DNA of 64,000 nt from Latrodectus hesperus (Eukaryota > Arthropoda > Arachnida > Araneae > Theridiidae): the NCBI GenBank assembly GCA_037975125.1, contig CM075850.1, positions 128,562,293 through 128,626,292 of the forward strand. Direction: 5' to 3'. Each line of letters begins with the position of its first letter. Positions within the stretch are counted from its first letter, which is position 1. Shown piece after piece: positions 10,972-21,223 of the stretch. The notes under the pieces were generated by a model that worked only from the letters and a program-made list of their open reading frames with translations, did no database searches and was not told where the DNA came from. Made by a program: the position numbers and the translations under genes.

Positions 10972-11276
10972 AATGTCCACTGTGAGCCGCTCACCTTACC
11001 AGTGGTCAGAGTGCCTAACTGTGGATAGGGAGGTCCTGGGTTCGAATAACATTACGGAGCATGGCTGTACTTTCTCTGTCTATCCTGATGTCTTTTTTTG
11101 TATGAATGGGTTGTGAATGGTTGCTTACCTATAAACGAGTACCTATGGGATGTGTGTACAGAGGAAGTCGGAATCGACACCAAAATATAGTTCAGTTGGA
11201 AAAGTAGAGCAACGCACCCCATAATGCCAGCTTAGCTGGCCCAAGACAACAACAGACACCAACAATGTCCACTGTG
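10972..11276 (+). mobile_element. SINE, family A, copy 1, with 13-bp target-site duplication
   Basis: The element at 10985-11263 starts with a tRNA-like head: A-box-like TTACCAGTGGTCAGAGTG and B-box-like GGGTTCGAATAA. Its body matches copies at 26468-26730 (+) and 29127-29401 (-). It ends in a short ACAACAACAG tail. AATGTCCACTGTG is repeated exactly at 10972-10984 and 11264-11276, a target-site duplication that shows insertion by retroposition. The minus-strand open frames across it (11143-11352, 11192-11443) are incidental. Confidence 0.88.
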
Positions 11277-11365
11277 TAAATTGTTTTCTGGAATGATTCA
11301 TATATAATAGGCATAAGGAAGACGAAAAAGGAAGGAACATAGAATACACCAAAGAATCTAAATGC

Positions 11366-11446
11366 GGCTGGGATCGAACTAAAAACCTTACATACCGAAG
11401 AGAGAGGTCTTACTGCAAGACCACGGGAAGCACTGACAGACATTTC
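11366..11446 (-). mobile_element. tRNA-like SINE head remnant
   Basis: The minus-strand reading has an A-box-like CCCGTGGTCTTGCAGTAAGA and a B-box-like TAGTTCGATCC in the order and spacing of a tRNA-derived promoter. No full cloverleaf or SINE body could be assigned. It is more likely a SINE fragment than a working tRNA. Confidence 0.5.
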
Positions 11447-12253
11447 TGTAGAAATATGATGCGCAACATCTGTGTCTCATTAATTAGCAGTGAATTTGAT
11501 AGAATGAGGGATCTATTTTTTGAAAATCGTATCCTTAACTAACGATGAATTATAATGAGTCAGTGGTAAACCATTCAAATGATTTAAGTTTTCAAACTGG
11601 GTCCAAGAATTTTGACTGGTGCTGAAGCTTATGGTTGGTTGCTTTTCCAGTGCGTTTTGGAATGCTGTCTCTGATCCTACTATAAGCAAATACACAAACT
11701 TGATCACCAGAAAATTAACTCATCTTTTCTCAGTAAACTCTTGTAATAATTAGAAATGAAAATGTGCATCACATATTAAATTATTTGTCATAAGCACCAG
11801 TATATTACAAACAAAAAACATTGTTTCCTATTCTTGTAATTTTCACTTTAGGAATGCAATTATTTTACAATTCGCTAAATTAAGTTACTCGAGAGTTAAC
11901 GGCGCTTCTAACCATTTAATTACCGAAGCAAATGTGAATGAGGGTGGTAAAATGAAAAAGATGAACTCTCTCTGATTTACGGGGATATAACTTTGATGTT
12001 TTTAAAACTATTTTATTCCTTTTTTAAACAGTATAAATTGATATTATGAATGATTCTTTTTTAGAATTATTAATAAAACCGGGAAAAACTGTAGCATTCT
12101 AATTCAATTTAAATTACTTCAGTTTATTGGTGACTATAAATTTTTAATATATACATAATTTACATCTTTTAAATTAGCTAACGTAACAATAACATCATAC
12201 TGGCAGTTGTCAGTCTCTCTCTGAGAACTCTCCATCAAATCAAATAGTAAGCA
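11447..12253. other. AT-rich stretch, nothing recognised
   Basis: One 64-codon minus frame (11513-11707) has no recognisable motif. No repeat or RNA gene was seen. Confidence 0.45.
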
Positions 12254-12639
<386 letters not shown>

Positions 12640-13030
12640 TTCTGCTGTTCTAATGTCAGCGTGTTAATGGCATAAATCAATGGAAAACGGCTTCTCAAGC
12701 CGCTGCTCTGCTTCTTATATAAGAACTCGTTTTATTAACAAAATGAACTTCGATAGTATTCTCAGACATTCGATGATGAACTTCGCCTTGTTTTCTGCAG
12801 CTCGAAGAATGTGATTTGAAGCCAGGCAGCAAATTCCTCAATACGATGTGACGTGGATGAAATGTTATCTGACGTCATGAATATTTCAAACCAATGAGAA
12901 TCGTATTAGAATGGTGAACTCAGGATCCCAACAGTAATGAAAGAAAGAAACACTTTGTGGTTTAAAAAGAAATCGGAAGGGAGGAGGAGAGCGTGATGTG
13001 ATTCTGATATGTGTCTCCGCTCGCTTCAAG
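12640..13030. promoter_or_regulatory. Candidate cis-regulatory island with CRE-like site
   Basis: GC-richer than its flanks. Contains the full palindrome TGACGTCA at 12870-12877, a related GTGACGTGG at about 12849-12857, and a CCAAT motif (AAACCAATGAG) near 12889. bZIP factors of the CREB/ATF group bind TGACGTCA. No transcript start or exon can be shown, so the regulatory role is inference. Confidence 0.35.
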
Positions 13031-13802
13031 ACTGATTTCGCTTTTGAAAACACATTTGATGAACAGCAACAATATTCGAAAAATATTATTAAATTGGAAC
13101 AATTCTGTTATGCATCCACTGTGCAATAATTTTAAATGCCTTGTGCAGTAAATTGATAGAAATGTTCATAATTCTATATCAAATGAAAAGATACTAAAAG
13201 AAACAAAGCAGTATAAAATCCAAATAAATATGTATTATATTAGATTGTTTTCTAATTTAATGTTTATTTAATACTAATATCAGAAATTTAATTTAATGAA
13301 AACTTGAAGCAACGGAGAATTTTGATGTAAAAATCTACCCTTACAAAATTACATATCATCCCGTCGAGCATATCTGCGGAAAAATATGTCGTTTAATGAT
13401 TCGATTTAGCCCTATACAAATTACAAAAAAAAGTTTTTATCTATTTTTATAATGAAAATAAAAGTAAATTATTCTACATTTCTTTTAAATTTGGAAAAAA
13501 AAATATTTAAAATAACCTGACGATTTGTTCTTTTGGTGAAAAAGGTCGGTGGGATAATACATAAGAACCCAAAATTATATAACATATAATGAGATTATAG
13601 TTCAATTCCCTAAAATAAAATTTTAAATAAGCAAAGGCAATATGGAGAGAAATTTAACATTCTTCAAATTACTTTAACAGGGCGCTTATAAAAGGAGATT
13701 TTACTATTACCTTCCTGATAAAAACAGTTTTTGAAGTAATAACGACTGTTTTAAAAAATATTTTCTCTCTATTCTGAACTGCTTAAGCGGGCAGTTTTCT
13801 TT
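13031..13802. other. AT-rich stretch, nothing recognised
   Basis: No gene, RNA or repeat recognised. Confidence 0.45.
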
Positions 13803-14445
13803 AATTGTTGTTGTTGCTTATCCTACCTGGTTAGTCAATAAGCTAAACCAGATCCATGATATCATGAACAAACAAAAAGCCCAAAACAAGAAGAGAGCTT
13901 CGAAACAAATATTTTTTTTCTTGTCCTCAGCAGGAAAGTAGATGACCAAGGATAAAATGCGTGATGTTGCCTTTCCTGCAGATGGGGAAGCTCTTCTTTC
14001 CCTGGTCAATTTTAATACATTTCAAGTGTCCATTTATCAGTCTTACAGTGCTGCACTCGACTACCGTTAAAAGTGACAGAGCCTCCACCATACCAATCAG
14101 GAGTTGGGGGATGCAGCGCTCGCAAACTTGACTTTTGAGCAGATCTCCAAAAAAGTCAGAGAGTTAGAGGTTGATTAAAGGTCACGCCTTCGCCAAGGAG
14201 TCAGCCGCTTCATTTCTATTAAAACTAATGGTCGAAGGGGTCCATTGTAGATGTACGTCATGGCAAGAGAAAATCCTTTACAGAGGGACTTCAATCGAGA
14301 CTGAAGCTCTGTCACCACCATTATTGTAATTGTTGGATAGAGCAACGACTGTAGGTCATGATCCAGATATCTTCATAGTCCACGCACATATCAGAAGCCC
14401 TAAGATCCCCTTCAGTTGCTATGAGTTCTGAACGGAAGACAGAAC
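13803..14445 (-). pseudogene. 3' end of a non-LTR retrotransposon: decayed RNase H domain and (CAA)n tail
   Basis: Minus-strand translation from 14445 leftward gives an RNase H-like domain: VFRSELIATEGDLRASD, DIWIMTYSRCSIQ, then after frame changes VHLQWTPSTISFN and RNEAADSLAKA. The families' usual forms are I.SDS..A and QWIPSHVGI.GNE.AD.LAK. The Asp normally present in the SDS motif is Tyr here (TYS), so the active site is broken. Further down come LHPPTPDWYGGG and GHLKCIKIDQGKKSFPIC, which resemble the post-RNase H region of LINEs common in spiders. The element ends with GGATAAGCAACAACAACAAT (plus strand 13805-13825, read in reverse). A stop-free minus frame at 13818-14009 is part of this tail. 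RNase H degrades the RNA of the RNA-DNA hybrid during retrotransposition. This copy is truncated and dead. Confidence 0.75.
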
Positions 14446-14509
14446 AAACTTGATGGTAAATGTACATATCAAATTTATCTTTATATCTCGGGCGCATTCT
14501 TCCTCATTG

Positions 14510-14665
14510 GGTTACTGGAGCTCCGTGGGTTGAAAGCGAAAGAAAATAAAAAATGTGATGTCCTAAGTCATTCCCCTGGTGTGGAGAGGAGGAAACCAGC
14601 TCAGGTGTGACGTGGTTCAAAATGAAGAGGCACTTGGTGATGGGCGCTAATTCCAAAATCGTTAT
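14510..14665 (-). mobile_element. Interspersed repeat, family D, copy 1
   Basis: Shares scattered blocks with 40690-40890: GGAGCTCCGTGGG versus GGAGCTCTGTGGG, a GTGATGTCC or GTGACATCC block, GCTCAGGTGTGA versus GCTCAGATGTGA, and GAGGCACTTG versus GAGGCGCTTG. Order and spacing are conserved. No coding sequence or tRNA-like head is visible; it may be a SINE or LINE tail. Orientation is arbitrary. Confidence 0.5.
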
Positions 14666-14689
14666 CCTAAAGATATATTCTAGGGTTGG

Positions 14690-14845
14690 CCTGCACCGCC
14701 ATGTATGTATGTTACATATTAAGGAGAATGGTTAGAAGATACGTCCCCTGAAAACATTCAGTAAGTAGAAATCACTCTTCCACATGAGGAAGCCCCACAC
14801 TCACCCATTCACAACCTCATTGATCCCATACTTCTTAGGTGTGCG
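14690..14845 (-). mobile_element. Possible SINE fragment, unassigned
   Basis: GC-richer block whose reverse complement contains GAGGTTGTGAATGGGTG and GGGGCTTCCTCATG. This is faintly like the mid-body of family A (GGGTTGTGAATGG and GAGGAAGTCGG). The evidence is weak. Confidence 0.3.
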
Positions 14846-14937
14846 ATACTGCTTCCTATTAGAAGAAACAAACCCTAATTGAAATCCATTTTCATCCAAG
14901 TATTATATTTTTTGTTGGTTTCTGTAACATGAATAAA

Positions 14938-14971
14938 TTTTGATGAACATGAATGTTCTAGTTCATCAAAA
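14938..14971. repeat. Short perfect hairpin plus local duplication
   Basis: TTTTGATGAAC (14938-14948) pairs exactly with GTTCATCAAAA (14961-14971) around a 12-nt loop. A direct copy of the left side (GATGAACATGAATAAATT) follows at about 14975. Confidence 0.7.
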
Positions 14972-15613
14972 TTCTGATGAACATGAATAAATTCCGTAAC
15001 ATAAATAATGTATTTTTTGTTTACCAGCAAATGTTTGCAATAAAGTTAAATAATTTCATTGTAGCTTTTATATTTTTCATATCTTACAAAACCTATAATT
15101 TCAACTAACAAAGCTTTTCTTCTCATCTATAGTTTATATACAAAATCATTATTTTTCCAAACTGTTTCAAAGAGAGTATATATTACAAAAAATAAATGTT
15201 AATATAAAAACAAGACACAAAAATCTGCTGTGTTAACATTAAAACAGAAAATTATAATAAAATATAAAAATTTCAAGTACTGGCGTGATTTTAAATCTAG
15301 AAGTTTCTTTCTTATAACAGCGGATTTGTATTTGCAAAACTTTATAACTTTTTCAAGCTAAAAATATTTCTTTATTAAGAACGGATTTAGATATTTGAAA
15401 ATTCAATCTGTAAATTTATATTTAGATTTTTTTTTGAACAAAAATTAGTAACATATTTTTATTAACATTTGTATATAGATATAAGCAATCATTCAACTTT
15501 CAAATGCTAAGAAATAGAGCCGTATGATTTTTAATGCAATGGGTTAAAATTTTAATGAATTTACGGATATTTGTGTAGTGATCCAAAATACTCATTTTTA
15601 CCTGTATCTCATA
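14972..15613. other. AT-rich stretch, nothing recognised
   Basis: No gene or repeat recognised up to the hAT insertion. Confidence 0.45.
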
Positions 15614-18593
15614 GCCTAAATCAGTGTTTCTCAACCGCCGGTTCGCAAGAAATATTTACCGGTCCGCGAAATATCCAGCTTTTATAGGCCGACCACCGAT
15701 ACAGTACATACATTACAATAATAATAGTTAACTAGTTTAAAAAATAATGTAATCTTTGATGAAAAATACAACAAACTGGCAACTATGTACCTAAACGCGT
15801 TTCATAAATTGCCGTACCACCAGCGTTGTCAGTCTATTGTAATTATAATAGATCTGTTATTATTCAGCAGTCCTTTTACGTTGTTACGTTACTCACCAAA
15901 TCTGTTACTATTTTGAGTTTTTATGAAATTTACAAAATTACCCTTTACCTAAATTAAAAAAAAAACTGCCGGTACCTCGGCACTCTTTTTTACTATTCTA
16001 TGAAATCTATTACATTTTGAACTGTCGATTTATTCCTTTTAATCAAATTGTTCTGGCAACACTGCTTAGAACACCAGTTAGGGTGCGCTTGTCTGCCTTG
16101 GTGCCTTGCGTATCCCTGATTACTTGAACGCTGACTATCGCAGTATCGCAGTATTCAAGGCGTCTGGCGTCTTGATTACGTTTTGTTTTTGATTTTGATT
16201 ATTCTGCACACTGGGGCAATTCTTGAAAACTATTTATCAGCGTAAGTTTTTAATAACTTCTGAATTTAATATTATGCTATAACTACTATTTCTGTAACTT
16301 TAGGTATATAAAATCAATAACCAGAATGAGTAAGAAGGAAACGAAACGCACATTACTAAATTTCGTGCAAAGAAAGGATTTTCAAAAACCAAATACGTCG
16401 TCCGCCCGTTCGAATACAGATGAAAGTGAATATAGTCCACAATCTTCCAAGAAAAGAAAAAGATTTGTAAGGCACTACATCGCAGATTATTTGAAATATG
16501 GTTTTATCCTCTGGCCTCAATCAGAAGAAAATTGTCCAAAACCTGAATGTGTTGTTTGTAGAGATGTTCTCTCCAATGAAAGCATGAAACCTTCCAGACT
16601 TATGCGGCATTTACAAACGAAGCACCCACAACTGGAAAGCAAACCCCTGGACTTTTTCAGGAGAAAAAGTTTGGAGATGAAAATTCAAAAGGATGTTTTT
16701 AAAAAATGTTTCTCGGTTGATAAATCGCTTTTAAAAGCTCGTTTTTTATCTGCGCATTGCCAAATCTAAAAAACCATACTCAGTTGTTGAAGATCTTGTC
16801 AAACCGTGTTTGATATGCGTGTGTTCTGAAGTGTTGGGCCAATCTGCTGCAGATAAAATGAAAGCTTTGCCTCTGTCCAATGATATTATTGGACGATGAA
16901 TATGTGAGTTATCATACGACATAGAAAGTCAACTACTCCAAGATATACGTAAATCGAAATGGTTTGCTGTCCAAATGGATGAGTCAATTGACGTCTCAAA
17001 TAATGCCATATTATTATATTATGTTCGTTACATTGAGTATGCAACCAATGATATTAGAGAAGAATTAATGTGCTGTATCGAACTACCATCCCAAACAACA
17101 AGTACTGAAATATTTAAGGCAGTTAATAATTATATTGAAACTAACTCCATTGACTGGAAAAAATGCATTGGTTTGTGTACTGATGGCGCTGCTGCTATGA
17201 CTGGAAGACATACAGGTGTTGCACAGAGAATAACAGACGTAGCATCAGAAGGATTAGTAGTTACACACTGCATTATTCATCGCGAACATTTAGCAGCAAA
17301 GAAATTGTCCCCACAACTGAATGATATTCTTCTGGTATCGGTAAAAATTGTAAATTTTATCAAAAGTAACGCCCTTAATTCAAGATTGTTTACAACTTTA
17401 TATCAAGAAATGGGATCAGATCATGTACAACTATTGTTATACGCCGAAGTACGCTGGCTATCCAGAGGAAAAGTCCTTAAGCGGTTGTATGAATTAAGAA
17501 ATGAGGTACAATTGTTTTTAAATCAAAAGGGATCATTCTTGAGCAGATATTTTCAAAACAAAGAATGGGTAGCCTTGCTTTCGTACCTATCAGACATATT
17601 TTCACTGGTAAATGAACTAAATTTAAGTCTTCAAGGTAAAACTAATACCGTTTTCAACTCCTACAATAAGATTGATGCTTTCAAAAAAAAATTGAAACTC
17701 TGGTATAAACGTGCGGAAGAAAACACTTTTGATATGTTTGCTTCTTTCTTTGATTACATGGATCAGAAGAGTGTTATCAGCGTTATTTTGGAGCATTTAA
17801 AAGAACTCTCAATAGCTTTTGATCAGTATTATACCCCAGAAGAAGATGTACGTTCAGGTAATCTGTGGATAATCAATCCATTTATTGATAATTATGATAA
17901 CAATCTCACTACAGTCCAGGAAACTTATTGAACTGTCTTCAGATCTAGGACTTAAATCACAGTTCAAATCAATAAATATATATCAATTCTGGATAAAGAC
18001 TGCAACAGAATACCCCAATCTTCATGTAAAAGCGTTGAAGATTTGCCTTTTTCCTCAACTTATTTGTGTGAAACTACATTTTCGGCTATGACTGTTATTA
18101 AGACGAAACATAGAAATCGACTTGCTCTTGCACCTGCTTTACGTATTGCTGTAACTGGTTTAAACCCTAGGATTGACAGTTTAGTCAGCAACAAAGACCA
18201 GCAGCAATCTCATTAATTTTAGTTTTTATATATCCTTTATTTTGGTAAATAATTTTTTGCTTATTTGGTATCTACTTACATTGTTCACATATCGACTCAT
18301 TGCTGTTTTGGCTAATATATTAATTAAAAAAAATATATCATTCACGTTGGAATTTTCTTGGAGTTTTAATTAAGTTTTGGTGCTTTTATTCTCGATGTTA
18401 TATAAGTAAGTTGAATATACAAATGTAAATTGTAACAAACAAAATGCTTTAAAAATTATGTATGTCTTCATGATTTATCTTTGTGAAAAATTGTGCATTG
18501 GGTCAAATTATTAATATTACCGGTCCGCGCGAACGTGCCGAAATATTTTACCAGTCCTTGTAGTAAATTCAGTTGAGAAACACTGGCCTAAAT
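15614..18593 (+). mobile_element. Complete hAT-superfamily DNA transposon with 8-bp target-site duplication
   Basis: The element spans 15622-18585 (2,964 bp). Its ends are CAGTGTTTCTCAAC on the left and the exact reverse complement GTTGAGAAACACTG on the right. GCCTAAAT is duplicated at 15614-15621 and 18586-18593, the 8-bp duplication typical of hAT transposases. Subterminal ACCGGTCCGCG blocks occur near both ends (about 15658 and 18521), likely transposase binding sites. Inside lies a BED-finger/ZBED-type transposase gene on the plus strand, broken by frameshifts and a stop. The terminal sequence resembles Charlie-type hATs. The unit is structurally complete but needs transposase from elsewhere. 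Confidence 0.95.
16326..18216 (+). pseudogene. hAT transposase, ZBED5/SCAND3-like, disrupted
   Basis: Starts at ATG 16326 with a basic N-terminus (MSKKETKRTLLNFVQ). A BED-like zinc finger follows (CVVCRDVL then RLMRHLQTKHP, residues about 77-102), a DNA-binding domain. The frame breaks at about 16740. The reading continues in another frame (RIAKSKKPYSVVEDLVKP) to a TGA near 16899. A long intact part runs 16975-17931 with MDESIDVSN, CTDGAAAMTGRHTGV, IIHREHLAAKKL and YAEVRWLSRGKVLKRL, all hallmark hAT catalytic-domain blocks. A second frame change near 17915 leads to KLIELSSDLG. A third near 18045 leads to the C-terminal dimerisation region (STYLCETTFSAMTVIKTKHR) ending at TAA 18214-18216. Total span is about 630 codons, normal for this group. 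Three frameshifts and one stop make it a pseudogene of fairly recent age, since most of the sequence is still readable. Confidence 0.93.
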
Positions 18594-20199
18594 CACATTT
18601 GATACAAAAGTGACAGTATAAAATCCTATGTAAACTAAGCCAAATAAGTTCAACTCACTATAATTTAGCCTGTTTTTTACTACATCAATAACATTGCAAG
18701 CTAATTTTAAAATGCTAAACAATTTCTTTTTTCAATAGTCAATTTCAAAATAAATTTATTTCTCTTTTTATTAATTTATTAATTTAGTTTTTTTATCTAC
18801 TTTTTATACATCAATTACATTATAAGCTATGTTCAAATTCTAAAGGATTACTTATAATAATTATATTTAATTAATTACTAATTTTAAATTCTATAAAATA
18901 TCTACATTTTTTAAGGTTTTAAGTTGTGACTCATTATAAATAAAATGTTAAGTTTCTCTATTATATATAAATTACTCATAAGAAAGTTAACCTTTTTTTT
19001 ACAGAAAATAGACTTATTCTACTTACGTAAATTAATTCTACATAAGTGAAGATTCATTTAATAACATTGATAAAAAAATTTTTTCTTTTAATTTCGAAAC
19101 TTTTGCAATGTGTTTTACAGATTCATAAGTAACCAAATTAGGGAATAGTTATTTTTATGAAATTATTTGTAATCCACATGAATTGATTAACATTCATATG
19201 AAGTTATTTATAAAATGAAAATATGAGCGGATCTTTCTGAATTTCTTTCAAACAGCTTGACGTAAAGCAATTCTAAGATAAAGTCAACGGAATGTCAAAG
19301 AATAAAATGTGAAATAATGTAATTATTGCATATCATTTTTTTTTCGAATAATAACACCGGGAAATTTACATTTGATGAAAATAAATTACTTTATATAAAG
19401 ATATACTTTTAAGAAATATCACTTTGCCAAATTTTTATGTTAAATAAATTTTATTATCAAAGTTAAAATAATACGTTTTTTTAAAAAAATATACATAATT
19501 TCTTATCATAAAATTTTAAATTACACGCACAAATATAAATTATAAATAATAAAAATTGCTTGGAATTAGATGTTAAAAGGTTAACACTTCTTGATAAATT
19601 TTTAGCAAGTCTCAATAAATAGCTCTACTTGAAAATTTATTTAATAATTTTATTTGAATTAATTTAATAATTTTACTTGAAAAATTATTTTATACATTTT
19701 TTATAGAATGTATTTCTCCAAAGATGAAATTACCTTTTTAAATATTTTTTTTTATTATATTCAATAAATTCTGCATGGGATATCGTTACTATAAAAATTA
19801 TTCTACATTAATAATTGAAAATGATTCTGCATTAAATATATAAAAATGACTCTATAATAATATTAAACTATAGATATTATTTTTCTCATAATATTTAATA
19901 TTTTATTTTCCTTATAATATTGAAGAACCTTATCTTCATACAGTTTTATGTTTTTCCTAAGTGACAAAAAGTTATAATTTACATAACATTTATCGTGTTT
20001 CAACTATACTTAACAAATTTGTATTCTGTCAGTTATACTAAAACCATAATAAAAATGTTCATTTAAATTTAATTTATTGCCATTGCTGTTTTTATAATAA
20101 AGCACTGTCGGAAAACACATGACAAGTCCCCCCCCCCAAAAAAAAAAAACGAATTTGTGAGAGCATTTATTGGCGAATCGTTTTCCAAGCGATATTTGA
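18594..20199. other. AT-rich stretch, nothing recognised
   Basis: Low-complexity AT-rich DNA. A C9A12 run lies at about 20128-20149. No gene recognised. Confidence 0.5.
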
Positions 20200-20480
20200 T
20201 GAATATTAAATTAATGAAGTGGATTATGATGATGATGGGAGGGGATGGCAGGCGATAAAAAAAGCCACGAACTGAGGGAGTGAAGGGGCATGGAGAGGGA
20301 TGGAATAAAATTACAGCAGGTGTTTCCGGTTAACGGCGACGGAGTTTCGTGGGAACCCGGACAGGTAACCAACTTAGCTGGACGCTACTAGAGTCGCCTT
20401 CCGTGCTTCTAACCGATTTCTTGGAAAACTGGAGGGAGGTTCGGAAAAGGTGCCAAGAAACTGACATCCCAATATTTGGA
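20200..20480. promoter_or_regulatory. GC-richer island, candidate regulatory element
   Basis: About 280 bp clearly richer in GC than the surrounding kilobases. Contains CAGGTGTTTCCGGTTAACGG (20318-20337; an E-box next to a Grainyhead-like AACCGG motif), CAGGTAACC (about 20364) and several GGGAGG or GGGATGG strings. No open frame of note. Role inferred only from base composition and motifs. Confidence 0.3.
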
Positions 20481-21009
20481 GGCCACGGTCATTTGGTTAA
20501 AAAATGACTGTTAAATTGGAGAAGATAAATGTTATTATATGTTTTTAATGTAATAGTTAATGCATGCATGCTGTTCCTCTGCTTTCATAAGAGCACTAGA
20601 AGGGGGGAGAATCTCAGATCATTATTGTCTTGAAGAAACATGAGAAACTGACAAATTATCACGCATTAAAGTATTTATGAGCTCGTTTTGTTATTTATTT
20701 TCTTTTTAGTTACTTTAATTTTTAAAGATTATTTATTTACAATCATTTATTATTTTTGTTTTCTAATAATCTATTCATGTGTTGTTTATTTTTCCTTTTA
20801 TGAATAAGAAGATTTATAGACCTTAAGCAAAACTAAACAACAAATTTTCAACTGAGAAGATATTAAATAAAAATCATAAGATAATAACATAGATACAGGT
20901 AAAATAAAATAAAAAACATAATAGGATAATAACAACTCTCTCCTCTGTCTTAGACAAAAAAATTCTTCTCTTCATAAAAAACTCACATTTTTTTCTCATT
21001 GTTTAATTT
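20481..21009. other. AT-rich stretch, nothing recognised
   Basis: No gene or repeat recognised. Confidence 0.45.
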
Positions 21010-21223
21010 TTTGGCGTTAAAGAAATGTTGCCAAGATGACGTATTGTGACGTTTTCGATGATGTAAATACTAAGGTTGCCAAAATAGAATTTTCTGTATA
21101 AATCGTATAGGTCTTCATCACTATGATGCAATAAAAACCAGTTTGCCAGATACATAAGAAAATCCGTTAAAAAAGTCACCAAACTCAGAATTTGGCATCC
21201 TGGATTACAAGGCATCTGCGCCT
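21010..21223 (+). mobile_element. MITE, family E, copy 1 (left end truncated)
   Basis: Matches 59003-59255 (+) and 32025-32281 (-) over most of its length. Shared landmarks are AAGATGACGTATTGTGACGT, GGTTGCCAAAATA, CCAGTTTGCCAGATACATAA or its variants, and the right terminus CAGAATTTGGCAT...GGCATCTGCGCCT. The left inverted terminus seen in the other two copies is missing. It is non-coding; a 70-codon minus frame across it is incidental. Confidence 0.8.

Noticed and set aside
11143..11443. Hydrophobic minus frames that look membrane-like
   Set aside because: They are antisense readings across a family A SINE and an adjacent tRNA-like remnant.
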